From Sulfitobacter sp. DFL-14 (lineage in GTDB: Bacteria > Pseudomonadota > Alphaproteobacteria > Rhodobacterales > Rhodobacteraceae): a stretch of 64,000 nucleotides of DNA. Below the pieces are notes generated by a model. It did not search any database. It saw only the letters and a program-made list of their open reading frames with translations, and was not told the origin of the DNA. How positions within the stretch are numbered: position 1 is the stretch's first letter; each line of letters begins with the position of its first letter. Shown one piece after another: positions 1-9,265 of the stretch. The translations under genes and the position numbers were made by a program. The stretch spans positions 397,345 to 461,344 of the forward strand of contig NZ_QBFD01000046.1 of assembly GCF_003335585.1 (NCBI RefSeq), given 5' to 3'.

Positions 1-990
1 TGGAAACTCGTCACCTCCGTGCCGCGCGGCCTGCCCGGGCCCGGCGTCTCCGCCCTTCGCTGGGCCGAGCGTGTCACCGCGATCACCGAGGGCGCGATCA
101 ACGTGCAAGTGTTCGGCGCCGGTGAACTGGTGGCGCCCTTTGCCACCCAGGAAGCCGTCGAAAGCGGGACCGCCGAGGTTTACCACGGCTCCGGCACCTG
201 GTTTTCCGGCCGGGACATCGCGCATGCCTTCTTCACGGCCGCACCTTACGGGCTGACCTTCGATGAGATGCACGCCTGGATGTACTACGGCGGCGGCCAG
301 GAGCTGCTGGACGAATTCACCAATCCGCGAAACCTCAAAGTGTTCATCGGTGGCGGCTCCGGCCTGCAGACCGCCGGCTGGTTCAAGAAACCGATCACCT
401 CGCTTGACGACCTGCAGGGGCTGAACTTCCGCGCCGCCGGTCTTTATGGCGAAGTGCTGCGCAAGCTCGGCGTCAATCCGACCTCGATTCCACCTGGCGA
501 CATCTTTGCTGCGCTTCAATCCGGCGCGCTGGACGGGGCCGAATGGGTTGGCCCGTCCAACGACCTGGCCTTCGGCCTGCAGAACGTCGCAAAGTACATG
601 TATGCGCCCTCGCCGGTCGAGATTTACGGCGGCATCGAGTTCGGCATCGGCATGGACGCCTGGAATGCGCTGACTGACGGCCAGCGCGTCATGGTCGAAG
701 CGGTGACCGAGGCCGAGGCCAACCGGTCCTCCGCCGATACGCTGCATGCGCATCTGCAGGCCTATGAAAAGCTGAGAGCCATGTCGGACCTGACCATCGA
801 CACATTCCCCGATGAGGTCTGGACCGCGATCCAGGACGCCTCCCGCGAGGTGATCGAAGAGGTGAAGGAGACGAGCGATTTCCACCGTCGCTTCGTCGAC
901 GCCTATTATGCCTATGTAGGTCAGGCGACGCAGTACAAACGCTTCTATGACACGGGCTTCCTGCAGGCACGGCAGAACTTCATCCTTTGA
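1..990 (+). CDS. TRAP transporter substrate-binding protein, DctP family (5' end outside window)
   Basis: Periplasmic solute-binding component of a tripartite ATP-independent periplasmic transporter, which captures an organic acid for a DctQM-type permease. The frame is open from base 1, where the visible protein begins WKLVTSVPRGLPGPG. This is the usual start of a mature DctP protein, so only the signal peptide and a few residues are missing. A GTG at position 19 is not a credible start because homology begins before it. The remaining 329 residues run to the normal C-terminus, and the central GLNFRAAGLYGEVLRKLG and LQSGALDGAEW stretches are typical of the family. The permease genes must lie upstream or elsewhere. 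The amidase 130 bases downstream on the same strand may share its transcript. The ligand cannot be read from sequence. Confidence 0.87.
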   Translation, partial: WKLVTSVPRGLPGPGVSALRWAERVTAITEGAINVQVFGAGELVAPFATQEAVESGTAEVYHGSGTWFSGRDIAHAFFTAAPYGLTFDEMHAWMYYGGGQELLDEFTNPRNLKVFIGGGSGLQTAGWFKKPITSLDDLQGLNFRAAGLYGEVLRKLGVNPTSIPPGDIFAALQSGALDGAEWVGPSNDLAFGLQNVAKYMYAPSPVEIYGGIEFGIGMDAWNALTDGQRVMVEAVTEAEANRSSADTLHAHLQAYEKLRAMSDLTIDTFPDEVWTAIQDASREVIEEVKETSDFHRRFVDAYYAYVGQATQYKRFYDTGFLQARQNFIL

Positions 991-1119
991 AGCTCCGGGC
1001 GATCTTCCCGCCGCTGATCGGGCTCCTGTCGGTGCCCATGGGATCGGCGGCGGGATGTTCAGGGTGATCCGGTCATGAACCAGCGCCAGGCCACCCCAAC
1101 CGTCACAAGGAGATAAGCT

Positions 1120-2565
1120 ATGACCCGCGAAACCCCCTTCTATTCTGGTCCCGAGCTCTGCGCGCTCGGCGCGGTCGAAGCGGTCGATCTTCTGCGCCGG
1201 GGCGAAGTGTCGGCCCTTGAGCTGATCGAGGCGGCCCAGACCCGGCACGCCCAGACAGATCCGGCGATCAACGCCATGCCGACACCCTGTTTCGACCGGG
1301 CGCGGGCGGCGGCAGGGGCGCTGCAAACACCCGGCGAAGACCGGGGCGCTCTGTATGGCCTGCCTGTCGGGATCAAGGATCTGACTGCGGTGGCCGGGGT
1401 GCGGACCACTTTCGGCACGCCGGGTCTGGCCGATTATGTGCCCGAAGCCTCCGACCCACTGGTCGATCTGATCGAGAACCGGGGCGGGGTGGTGCTGGGC
1501 AAGACGAACACGCCTGAATTCGGGGCCGGGGCCAATACGTTCAACGCAATCTTCGGCGCCACGCGGAACCCCTGGGACACCCGCCTGAACCCCGCCGGGT
1601 CCTCCGGCGGCGCGGCGGCACAACTGGCTGTCGGGCAGGCATGGCTCAGCCAGGGTTCGGATCATGGCGGAAGCCTGCGAACCCCCGCGGCCTATTGCGG
1701 TGTGGTGGGCCTGCGGCCCAGTCCCGGGCTTGTCGCGGGCGGACCGGCCCAGGCGGGTTATATCACCGAAGGCGTGCAGGGGCCGATGGCGCGCTCCGTC
1801 GCGGATTGCGCGCTCTTCCTCGACACGATGACCGGGTTCGATGCGCGCTACCCGCTGTCCTACCCCCGCGAGTCCGCGCCCTATCTTGCGGCGACAGACC
1901 GGGCCGAGGTGACCAAATTGCGCATCGGCTACCTGCCGGACCTGTCCGGTGAAAGCGCCGTCGACACCGACATGCGCAGCCATATCGACGCGGCGATGCA
2001 GAAGATGGCGCGGGCGGGCGCTTCGGTCGAGGAGGTTGCGCCGGATCTGTCGGGCATGCGGCGGGCCTACTACATACAGCGCGGCCTGCTTTGGGCCAGC
2101 CTGATGCGCGACATCGACCCGGCGGTCCGCAGCGGGTTCAAGCAGACGCTGGAGGACAACCTGCAATTCGGCCTGAGCCTGCAGATGGATGATATCATCG
2201 ACGCGCAACTCATCCGCTCCCGCCTCTACGACGAAACCCGGGCGGTCTTTGCGCAGGTCGACGTGCTCGCGGCGCCGGTCGTCGGCTGCATGCCCCATCC
2301 GGTCGAAGAGGAATGGGTGCGCCGGGTCGGTGGCCGGGACCTGGAATTCTACATGGACTGGCTGGATTGCGGCTTTCTCGCGACGGCTGTCGGCCTGCCC
2401 GCGATGTCGGTGCCGGTCGGGCTCAATGCGCAGGGCGTGCCGGTCGGGCTGCAATTGATCGGCAAGCCGAGGGGCGAGGCGGACCTGCTGGCGGCGGCCC
2501 GCTGCGTCGAACTGGTTTTCGGCGGGCCGATGCCGGTCTTTGACCCCAGGGTGACCCACAGTTGA
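1120..2565 (+). CDS. Amidase, amidase-signature family
   Basis: Cytoplasmic hydrolase of carboxamides to acid and ammonia, 481 aa, a normal family length. The Ser-cisSer-Lys triad is intact: Lys86 in GLPVGIKD, Ser161 in the glycine-serine motif AGSSGG, and Ser185 in GSDHGGS. The spacing of 75 and 24 residues equals that of the classical family members. The ATG is preceded by AAGGAGATAAGCT, a strong ribosome-binding site. The gene follows a TRAP binding protein, so the imported compound could be an amide or give one. It is distinct from the second amidase of the window (50728-52218). The substrate is unknown. The Gat-type transamidation role is unlikely, since no GatB or GatC is nearby. Confidence 0.88.
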   Translation: MTRETPFYSGPELCALGAVEAVDLLRRGEVSALELIEAAQTRHAQTDPAINAMPTPCFDRARAAAGALQTPGEDRGALYGLPVGIKDLTAVAGVRTTFGTPGLADYVPEASDPLVDLIENRGGVVLGKTNTPEFGAGANTFNAIFGATRNPWDTRLNPAGSSGGAAAQLAVGQAWLSQGSDHGGSLRTPAAYCGVVGLRPSPGLVAGGPAQAGYITEGVQGPMARSVADCALFLDTMTGFDARYPLSYPRESAPYLAATDRAEVTKLRIGYLPDLSGESAVDTDMRSHIDAAMQKMARAGASVEEVAPDLSGMRRAYYIQRGLLWASLMRDIDPAVRSGFKQTLEDNLQFGLSLQMDDIIDAQLIRSRLYDETRAVFAQVDVLAAPVVGCMPHPVEEEWVRRVGGRDLEFYMDWLDCGFLATAVGLPAMSVPVGLNAQGVPVGLQLIGKPRGEADLLAAARCVELVFGGPMPVFDPRVTHS

Positions 2566-2790
2566 GCGGAAGGGCAGCAGCGGGCGGTCGATCAACACGA
2601 TGGCCGCAAGCTGGCCGCATCCGAAGAATTCGTTTCACGCCATATCGCCGGTGTTCGACCCCGATGAATACCGTCCGCGCTTCGGCCTTTCGGCGGCGCA
2701 GGAGGTGGGGCTTTGCCATCAATTTGATAGAGGACACGATCACCAGGGCCGCGGCCGAGGTAAGCCGACGCGGGCCGATGGGCCGCGAAT

Positions 2791-3678
2791 TCAACGGTTC
2801 GCGTTACGGTCCGTGACCCATTTCCAAAGGGCATTTGCGACCGGACCCGGGGAAGACTCCCGGCGGCGCATGGCAAAGATTTCTGAACGCCGCGGGGAGA
2901 AGCCATCGACCGCTATCGGAAGTAACGAACCCTCGGCGATTTCCTGACGGATCAGATGATCCGGCATGCCGCCCCAGCCCAGCCCTGAGAGGATGACCTG
3001 TTTCTTGGCGGCAAAGTCCGAAACCGTCCATCGGCGGGCACCGGGCAGAAGGTCGCGGCTCTGGCTGTCGTCCGGTCCCGCGGTGCCCGAGACAACAATC
3101 TGTGGGACCGCCTGCAACACCGACAAAGGCAGGGTGCCGGGCCCGAGCCGTTCGGCCAGTGCGCGGCAGGCCACGGGCCGGATCCGGACCACGGCCATGG
3201 GGCGTGTCTCGACCTCCTCCATCGGCACACCGTCCAGTGTTGCTATCGCGACATCGGCCCGGCCTTCCATCAGGCGCGCAATCGGGCCGCCCATCATTTC
3301 CGTGGACAGCCGCAGGTGCGTGGCCGGGAAGCTTTTGCCGAGGTCGGCCAGCACCGGCAGAAGCAGGTCCAGCGGCAGCGTTGCGCTGACGGCGAGGCGC
3401 AGCTCCGGCTCTTCATGTGCGCGGAGCCGGGCGGCGGTCGCATTCAGTTCCCGCATCTCGGTCAGGACGCGAATGGCTTCGCGGTAGAACACCCGCCCCT
3501 CGGCAGTCAGGGTCGGGCGATAGGTGTCGCGCGACAGAAGCTTCAGCTCCAGTTCGTCTTCAAGCTGGCGGATCGTGTGGCTGATGGCGCTTTGGGATTT
3601 GTTCAGCCGTTCTGCGGCCCCGCGAAAGGTGCCGGTGGCGACGACGGCGTCCAGAGCGAGCAGTTGATGATGTTTCAT
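2791..3678 (-). CDS. LysR-family transcriptional regulator
   Basis: DNA-binding activator or repressor of 295 aa. The N-terminal winged helix-turn-helix is at about residues 1-60 (LDAVVATGTFRGAAERLNKSQSAISHTIRQLE), followed by the two-lobed effector domain. It is divergent from the GST/NTF2-like/tautomerase operon with 97 bases between start codons, the usual layout for a LysR regulator and its target. Its start codon lies inside a 10-base inverted repeat whose other arm is in the GST leader, which suggests autoregulation. The effector is unknown. About 225 bases between the amidase stop and this gene's stop hold no gene I can support. Confidence 0.86.
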   Translation of the reverse strand: MKHHQLLALDAVVATGTFRGAAERLNKSQSAISHTIRQLEDELELKLLSRDTYRPTLTAEGRVFYREAIRVLTEMRELNATAARLRAHEEPELRLAVSATLPLDLLLPVLADLGKSFPATHLRLSTEMMGGPIARLMEGRADVAIATLDGVPMEEVETRPMAVVRIRPVACRALAERLGPGTLPLSVLQAVPQIVVSGTAGPDDSQSRDLLPGARRWTVSDFAAKKQVILSGLGWGGMPDHLIRQEIAEGSLLPIAVDGFSPRRSEIFAMRRRESSPGPVANALWKWVTDRNANR

Positions 3679-3737
3679 GATGATTAGGATTATTGATCAT
3701 TTATGTGAAAACTCGATATTATCTATAAATCATCATG
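3676..3737. promoter_or_regulatory. Divergent promoter region with a 10-bp inverted repeat
   Basis: CATGATGATT at 3676-3685 and AATCATCATG at 3728-3737 are perfect inverted repeats, 42 bases apart in an AT-rich spacer. One arm includes the LysR start codon; the other ends 38 bases before the GST start. LysR regulators commonly bind such divergent regions, but binding here is inference. Confidence 0.45.
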
Positions 3738-3775
3738 CGAGCTAGAGACAGGGTATTCCCAGACCAGGAGACCCC

Positions 3776-4390
3776 ATGATGAAACTCTACTACAAACCCG
3801 GCGCCTGCCCCCTTGCCAGCCACATCGCGCTTTACGAGACCGGTGCGGCCTTTGAGATCGAGGCCGTCGATACCGATACCGGTCGCACGGAATCCGGCGA
3901 GGATTTTCGGGCGATCAACCCCAATGGCTACGTGCCGGCCCTCCGGCTTCCTGACGGGGCCGTTCTGACCGAAGGTGCTGCAGTGCTGCAGCTGATCGCT
4001 GATCGCCATCCAGAGGCCGGGCTGGCACCAGCCCCGGGGAGTTTCGACCGGGCCCGCTTGCACGAGGCGCTGAACTGGATTTCCGCCGAGTTGCACAAGG
4101 CCTTTGGCCCTTTGTTCCGCGCGGGCACCACCGAAGATGAACAGGCCGCCGCACGTATCGCGGTCGGAACGAAATTCGATCGGGTAGAGGCCCAGCTCTC
4201 GGATGGCCGCATCTGGCTCGTGGCCAACCAATTCTCGGTCGCCGACGCCTACCTCTTTGCCGTGGCGAACTGGGCAAATTTCACCGGAATTGAACTGTCG
4301 AGCTGGCCGAACCTTGCTGCGCTGGTCGATCGCGTGGCGGCCCGGCCTTCCGCCCAAAAGGCGATGAAAGCCGAAGGATTAATCCAGTGA
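3776..4390 (+). CDS. Glutathione S-transferase family protein
   Basis: Cytosolic GST-like enzyme of 204 aa. The N-terminal thioredoxin-fold begins MKLYYKPGACPLASHIAL, a beta-class-like start with the Tyr/Ser-Cys region, followed by an NPNGYVPAL proline loop and a DGAVLTEGAAVLQLIAD glutathione-binding segment with the Glu/Ala motif. The helical C-terminal domain includes NQFSVADAYLFAV. The ATG at 3776 is not the only option; an ATG two codons earlier is out of frame. It is the first gene of a three-gene operon: its stop overlaps the next start (GTGA), and the divergent LysR gene probably controls it. With a tautomerase and an NTF2-like protein beside it, a role in xenobiotic or aromatic breakdown (isomerisation or thiol addition) is plausible but not shown. 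Confidence 0.88.
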   Translation: MMKLYYKPGACPLASHIALYETGAAFEIEAVDTDTGRTESGEDFRAINPNGYVPALRLPDGAVLTEGAAVLQLIADRHPEAGLAPAPGSFDRARLHEALNWISAELHKAFGPLFRAGTTEDEQAAARIAVGTKFDRVEAQLSDGRIWLVANQFSVADAYLFAVANWANFTGIELSSWPNLAALVDRVAARPSAQKAMKAEGLIQ

Positions 4391-4767
4391 ACGCCGCAGA
4401 ACACCACCGCATTGCAGAGCTGATGGAGATCTATTTCGAAGGTCTGTATCAGGCGGACAGCAGAATGTTGCGCCGTGTCTTTCATCCACGCCTGGCCTAT
4501 GTCTGCGCCACCGAGGGCGACGAGCTGTATCTCGACCTTGAAACCTACATGTCCCGCATCGACGGGCGCGAACCGCCCGCCCGGCGCGGTGATCCGCGCG
4601 ACGAGGCGATCCTCGAAATTGCCTTTGGCAGCCCCCGCCTGGCCCGCGTTACCGCGCGCATGAGCATGATGGGGCGCAGCTATCTCGACTACCTGACACT
4701 TGTTCCGCATGACGGTGCATGGCGCATCGTGACCAAGGCCTTCACTTACCTGCCGCGAGAGGACTGA
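4387..4767 (+). CDS. NTF2-like / lumazine-binding-like protein
   Basis: Small cone-fold protein of 126 aa in the nuclear transport factor 2-like superfamily, closest in feel to the 'putative lumazine-binding' group: an N-terminal helix pair (YFEGLYQADSRMLRRVFHPRLAYV), then strands ending DGAWRIVTKAFTYL. The start is a GTG overlapping the GST stop, so translation is coupled. Proteins of this group may be small-molecule isomerases, hydratases or binding proteins; the activity cannot be read here. It sits between a GST and a tautomerase in a tight operon, which fits a step in degradation of an unsaturated or aromatic acid. An alternative reading, an unrelated stress protein, is less likely given the gene overlap. 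Confidence 0.75.
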   Translation: MNAAEHHRIAELMEIYFEGLYQADSRMLRRVFHPRLAYVCATEGDELYLDLETYMSRIDGREPPARRGDPRDEAILEIAFGSPRLARVTARMSMMGRSYLDYLTLVPHDGAWRIVTKAFTYLPRED

Positions 4768-4770
4768 CCC

Positions 4771-5001
4771 ATGCCCTATGTCAACATCAAGATCACCCGC
4801 GAAGGCGGCCCTGAAGGAACCGGCCCTTCGACCGAAGAGAAAGGCCGCCTCATCAAGGGCGTCACCGATCTGTTGCAGGAGGTCCTTGGCAAGGACCCCG
4901 CGACGACATTTGTCGTGATCGATGAGGTCGCGCTGGATGACTGGGGGATCGGCGGGTTGCCGGTGCCGGATTACCGGCGGCAGCAGGGAAAACCCGCCTG
5001 A
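4771..5001 (+). CDS. 4-oxalocrotonate tautomerase family protein
   Basis: Small keto-enol tautomerase, 76 aa. After removal of the initiator Met, Pro1 of PYVNIKITREG would be the catalytic base, as in the whole superfamily. The core ATTFVVIDEVALDDWGIGG matches the family, and the length is only slightly longer than the usual 60-70 residues because of an insert GGPEGTGPSTEEK near residue 12. GAGAGGAC just upstream, overlapping the end of the preceding gene, serves as ribosome-binding site. It is the last gene of the GST operon; the next gene has its own 125-base leader. The family member (4-OT, malonate semialdehyde decarboxylase-like or other) is undetermined. Confidence 0.87.
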   Translation: MPYVNIKITREGGPEGTGPSTEEKGRLIKGVTDLLQEVLGKDPATTFVVIDEVALDDWGIGGLPVPDYRRQQGKPA

Positions 5002-5126
5002 CCGCAGTCTTTGACCTGTCGGCGGTCGGCTGTGGGCATTCATGATATAAAAACCACTAGGCGGTTAATAATTGCGCTTGTCGGAATTAAGTGGCCGGAC
5101 TAGGGTGCGGGGGGAGAGGGGACCCC

Positions 5127-6839
5127 ATGAAAACCAACGAAGGCGTTATCAACACATTCATCGAGGCCGGGATCACACGCGGATTCACGCTGCCCGGCCT
5201 TGGCATCACCTGGTCGCTGCCGGCCTTTTACGACCGCCAGGAGGAGTTCGAGCTTGTGCTCGCGCGCTCGGAGCAAAGCGCCTCGGTCATGGCCCAGGTG
5301 GCGGGCAAGCTGACGGGAAAGCCGGGGGTGCTGATGGCGCAGGGGCCCTTTGCCACCAGCACGGGGGCCTTCGGGATACTGGAGGGGTATTTTTCATCCT
5401 CGCCGATGGTCGTGATCACGGATACCTCATGCTACGACGGCTTCGCGCAGCATGGTGTCTATCAGACCATGACGGGTGATTACGGCGCCGGTGATGCCTT
5501 TGCCGTGCTCAAGACCATGACGAAATACGCCACCTATGCGACCACGCCGACCGAGGCGGTCTATGGCACGCAGCTTGCGATCAAACATGCGATGACGCCC
5601 CGGCAGGGACCGGCGGCGATGATCATGCGGACCAACATCATCCGCGAGGAGGTGCCGGAAGACGCCCGTGCGCGGCTTTATCCGACTGAAGGCTATCTGC
5701 GGCGCACGCCGATGGTGCCGGACCGCAAGGCATTGCAGGCCATTGCCGAGGCGCTTGCGGGGGCGAAGGCACCGGTGATCATCGCGGGCAACGGGGTCTA
5801 TATGAGCCGTTCGGGCGAGAAGCTGCAGCGCTTTGCGGAAGCGCAGGGTGTTGCTGTCGCGTCGAGCTATCATGGCAAGGGTGTGATCGACGAAACCTGC
5901 CCGATTGCTGTCGGGATGATGGGCAACTGGGCCTCGGCCTCGGCCAACCGGATGGTGCAGGCGGCGGATGTGATCCTTGTTCTGGGGTGCAGCCTGGGGC
6001 CGGAATATACGCGGTTCCGCGATGCGCAGATGATGCGGCCCGGAGATCAGACGATCATTCAGGTCGACACAGATCCGCATAACGCGGGCTGGGTCGTGCC
6101 GGTGGATATGGCGGTGACGGCGGATGTGGCCGATGTGCTGGATTTCCTGCTGGGGGCCGAGAGGCCAAAGGCGGGCGTTGTTGACGGGCGTCTTCGCCAG
6201 ATTGCGGCGATCCGGGAGCAGAACGATTACGGCGTGCTGCCGGAGTACAAGACCGCGCCGGGGACGGTGCATTATGCCGACATCATGCGCGGTCTGGGAG
6301 GATTCCTGGAGGCGCAGGATCTGCTGACGCTGGACGCCGGGACAAACCGGATCTGGGCGACCTCGCGCCTGCCGCTGCGCCATCCGCATCAGCTGGTCGC
6401 GCCCGGTGGGATCGGCGGCATGGGGTGGAGCACGCCCGCCGCAACCGGGGCCAAGATCACCTGCCCGGAAAAGCGGGTGACCGGGCTGATCGGGGACGGC
6501 GGTTTTGTGATGACGATGGACGCCGTCGCCACGGCGGCGGAGCAGGGGATCGACGTGGTCTATGTTGTAGCGAACAACGCCGGGCTTGGGATGGTGCGTG
6601 ACAATCTGGGCAACAAGCGGATCGGTGTCGATTTCATGGATCATGACTTTGCCAAGGTTGCCGAAGGGCTGGGCGGTTCGGGGCTGACGGTGACGGAAGC
6701 CGACCAGATGGGCGATGCCCTGCGCGAGGCGCATGGCCGGTCCGGGCCGGTTGTGATCGACGTCAAGGTCGACCCGGCAGCCAGCCACCGCGATTGTTCG
6801 GACTATGGCGATCTGATGGATCCGGCGGCGCTGAAGTGA
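5127..6839 (+). CDS. Thiamine-diphosphate-dependent enzyme, acetolactate synthase-like
   Basis: Homologue of the acetohydroxyacid synthase/benzoylformate decarboxylase family, 570 aa: N-terminal pyrimidine-binding domain with the conserved Glu in RSEQSAS, a central domain from about residue 190, and a C-terminal diphosphate-binding domain with the GDGG...NN magnesium motif (GLIGDGG then VVANNAGLGM). The start at 5127 is preferred over an in-frame start 12 codons earlier because GGGGAGAGGGG lies 6 bases upstream and the family begins near MKTNEGVINTF. No small regulatory subunit is adjacent, so it is probably not biosynthetic IlvB. The next gene is an IclR regulator, suggesting catabolic 2-keto acid decarboxylation or carboligation. 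The exact reaction is undetermined. Confidence 0.85.
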   Translation: MKTNEGVINTFIEAGITRGFTLPGLGITWSLPAFYDRQEEFELVLARSEQSASVMAQVAGKLTGKPGVLMAQGPFATSTGAFGILEGYFSSSPMVVITDTSCYDGFAQHGVYQTMTGDYGAGDAFAVLKTMTKYATYATTPTEAVYGTQLAIKHAMTPRQGPAAMIMRTNIIREEVPEDARARLYPTEGYLRRTPMVPDRKALQAIAEALAGAKAPVIIAGNGVYMSRSGEKLQRFAEAQGVAVASSYHGKGVIDETCPIAVGMMGNWASASANRMVQAADVILVLGCSLGPEYTRFRDAQMMRPGDQTIIQVDTDPHNAGWVVPVDMAVTADVADVLDFLLGAERPKAGVVDGRLRQIAAIREQNDYGVLPEYKTAPGTVHYADIMRGLGGFLEAQDLLTLDAGTNRIWATSRLPLRHPHQLVAPGGIGGMGWSTPAATGAKITCPEKRVTGLIGDGGFVMTMDAVATAAEQGIDVVYVVANNAGLGMVRDNLGNKRIGVDFMDHDFAKVAEGLGGSGLTVTEADQMGDALREAHGRSGPVVIDVKVDPAASHRDCSDYGDLMDPAALK

Positions 6840-6907
6840 CCTTTGGCCGGGGTTGATGCACACCTTCGCACAAGACACGCGAATTCATATGGGGTAATGC
6901 AGGCCCC

Positions 6908-7756
6908 ATGACAGATGCAAAGAAACCCAAACTCACCGCCAACCGGCGGGGCAGACCGCGGCAGGACATGGGTGCTGCGGCCCTGAACGACGACCGGCCC
7001 TTTGTCACCTCGCTGGCGCGGGGCCTGTCGATTCTGCGTGCCTTCCAGGCCGAGGACATGGTGCTTGGCACCCAGGTCATCGCGGAACGGACGGGGCTTC
7101 ACAAAACAACCGTGTCGCGGTTGCTGGGAACGCTGACCAAGCTGGGGTACCTGCGGTATCTGCCGGAATATGGCAAATACGCCGTTTCAAACCAGGTGCT
7201 GACGCTGGGCTTTGCCGCCATCGGGCGGTTCGGCTTTGCCGAGATGGTGCGGGGCCATATGGAGAAGATCGCCAGTGGTGGCGATTGCGCGGTGGCGCTG
7301 AGCGTTCGGGACGAGCGCGATATGATGTTTGTCGAGCTGATCCGCAAGCCGACGGCGGTGGCGCTGAACCTGAATGTGGGGTCACGTATTCCGCTGGCGC
7401 TGTCTGCGCCGGGACGTGCCTATCTGGCCTTTGCGGACGGGCAGGAGCGTGAACGCGCTTTTGCCGATCTGGCAAAGCTCTATGGCGACAGCTGGGAGGA
7501 GCGGGTGCGACCGGATTTGCAGGCCGCGCTCGACCGTTTTGTGACGCAGGGCTATGCCGACAGTTTTGGCGACTGGAACGCCCAGCACAACGCCATCGCG
7601 GTGCCGGTGCGCGAGCCTTTGACCGGTGACATCTATACCATCAGCGTCGGTGGCAATGCCGCGCTGCTGCCGCCGGAAACTCTGCGCGCACAGCATCTGC
7701 CGCAATTGCTGAGCGCCGCACAGGCGATTTCCACCCTGGGCGGTCGGGTGCATTGA
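6908..7756 (+). CDS. IclR-family transcriptional regulator
   Basis: Regulator of 282 aa with an N-terminal helix-turn-helix (VIAERTGLHKTTVSRLLGTLTKLGYL, about residues 58-85) and the GAF-like IclR effector domain, including LNVGSRIPLALSAPGRAYLAF. An unusually polar, positively charged N-terminal extension (KKPKLTANRRGRPRQD) precedes the DNA-binding domain. The upstream signal for the ATG is weak. It stands 68 bases after the ThDP enzyme and ends only 6 bases before the convergent tctA stop. It could control either neighbour or both. The effector is probably a carboxylic or aromatic acid, judging from the family. Confidence 0.88.
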   Translation: MTDAKKPKLTANRRGRPRQDMGAAALNDDRPFVTSLARGLSILRAFQAEDMVLGTQVIAERTGLHKTTVSRLLGTLTKLGYLRYLPEYGKYAVSNQVLTLGFAAIGRFGFAEMVRGHMEKIASGGDCAVALSVRDERDMMFVELIRKPTAVALNLNVGSRIPLALSAPGRAYLAFADGQERERAFADLAKLYGDSWEERVRPDLQAALDRFVTQGYADSFGDWNAQHNAIAVPVREPLTGDIYTISVGGNAALLPPETLRAQHLPQLLSAAQAISTLGGRVH

Positions 7757-7762
7757 GGCGGG

Positions 7763-9244
7763 TCAGCCGGACCGCCTGAGGCGGGACCGAAGCAGCGGCC
7801 AGAGCAGGATTGCCGCTGTCACCGCAAAGAGCGCCAGTGCGATGGGACGCTCCAGGAAGGCCAGGACATTACCGTCCGTCAGGATCAGCCCCTGCCGCAA
7901 TGACATCTCGATCGTTGGTCCCAGGACCATGCCGATCACGATGGGGGCCAATGGGTAGGAGAGGTAGCGCAGGAGGGCACCGCCGACCCCGGCGGCGAAG
8001 GCCACCCAGATGTCGAAGGTGCTGCCATTCACGCCATAGGCGCCGACCGTCGAGATGATCAGGATCAGGCCGATCAGGATCGGTTCCGGGATTCGCAGGA
8101 TGCGGGTGAACAGCGATGCGCCCAGGGCACCGGTGGCGAACATCACCAGGTTAACCAGGATCAGGCAGAGGAAGATCGCATAGATCAGATCGAGGTGGTT
8201 GGCGAAAAGCTGCGGGCCGGGGGCGATGCCCTGCACCACCAGGGCACCCAGCATCACAGCGGTGACGGGGTCGCCCGGAATGCCGAGGGCGAGGGTCGGC
8301 ACCAGCGCGCTGCCGGTCACCGCGTTGTTTGCGGATTCGCAGGCGACCAGCCCGTCGGGCTCGCCCTTGCCGAAATTCTCCTGCCGCTTCGAGGTGCGCC
8401 GCGCTTCGGAATAGGCGATGAAGGCAGCGGTGGCGGCCCCGGTGCCGGGCAGGGCGCCGACGAAAGAGCCGATCATCGAGCCGCGCAACAGCATGCCCAG
8501 CCGGATGCGCCATTCCCGCCAGGGCGGCACCCGGAAGCCGACGCGCATCTCGGCGGGATCGGGCTTGTCGCCGTCAAGGTCGAGGACCCTGAGGAACATC
8601 TCTGAATAGGCGAAGATACCGACGATGACGGGGATCAGCGCAATCCCGGCGCTGAGTTGGAAGCTGCCGAAGGTATAGCGCATGTCGCCGGTCACCGGGT
8701 CGACGCCGATGGCGGCCAGCATCAGCCCGATGCCGCCCGACACCAGCCCCTTGGCCATCTGCCCGGAGGAGACACCGGCGATGCAGGTCATCGCGAAAAG
8801 GCCGAGGGCGAAGTATTCGATCGGGGTGAATTGCAGGGACAGGGCCGCGAGCGACGGGCCCGCGATGATGAAGATCGCGACGGAGAACAATCCGCCCAGG
8901 GTCGAGGCCACGGTGACCCAGCCGAGCGCCAGATCGGCGTCTCCGCGCCGCGCCATCGGGTATCCTTCGAGCGCGGTGGCCGCCGCCTGGGGCGTGCCCG
9001 GCGTGTTGAGGATGATTGCGGTGATGGAGCCGCCATAGACCGAGCCGCAATAGACCCCCAGCATCAGCGCGATGGAGGGGATCTGCGGCAGGGAGAAGGT
9101 AAAGGGCAGGGCCATGGTCAGCCCGATGACGGAACCAAGCCCCGGCAGCACGCCCACGACGACGCCGACGATGGTGCCGCAGATGATGCAGACCATGGTC
9201 AGCGGGGTGGCGATCTGGGCCGCGGCGGTTATCAGAAGCTCCAT
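7763..9244 (-). CDS. tctA: Tripartite tricarboxylate transporter large permease TctA
   Basis: Inner-membrane permease of 493 aa with about 11-12 hydrophobic segments. Family hallmarks are visible: GVVVGVLPGLGSVIGLTMALPFTF near residue 30, PGTPQAAATALEGYPMA near residue 85, and in the second half PGTGAATAAFIAYSEARR, where the repeated glycine-rich loop recurs. It is the distal gene of a minus-strand tctC-tctB-tctA operon, 21 bases after tctB. Together with the periplasmic binding protein it imports a carboxylate using the ion gradient. Substrate specificity is not readable. Confidence 0.93.
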   Translation of the reverse strand: MELLITAAAQIATPLTMVCIICGTIVGVVVGVLPGLGSVIGLTMALPFTFSLPQIPSIALMLGVYCGSVYGGSITAIILNTPGTPQAAATALEGYPMARRGDADLALGWVTVASTLGGLFSVAIFIIAGPSLAALSLQFTPIEYFALGLFAMTCIAGVSSGQMAKGLVSGGIGLMLAAIGVDPVTGDMRYTFGSFQLSAGIALIPVIVGIFAYSEMFLRVLDLDGDKPDPAEMRVGFRVPPWREWRIRLGMLLRGSMIGSFVGALPGTGAATAAFIAYSEARRTSKRQENFGKGEPDGLVACESANNAVTGSALVPTLALGIPGDPVTAVMLGALVVQGIAPGPQLFANHLDLIYAIFLCLILVNLVMFATGALGASLFTRILRIPEPILIGLILIISTVGAYGVNGSTFDIWVAFAAGVGGALLRYLSYPLAPIVIGMVLGPTIEMSLRQGLILTDGNVLAFLERPIALALFAVTAAILLWPLLRSRLRRSG

Positions 9245-9265
9245 CGTGATCCTATCTCTGGCTGT

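Noticed and set aside
2566-2790. Small open frames between amidase and LysR
   Set aside because: No family features, no ribosome-binding site, and frames overlap one another; non-coding.
5054-5068. AACC-ACTAGGC-GGTT palindrome before the ThDP enzyme
   Set aside because: Only four-base arms; expected by chance in this length of sequence.
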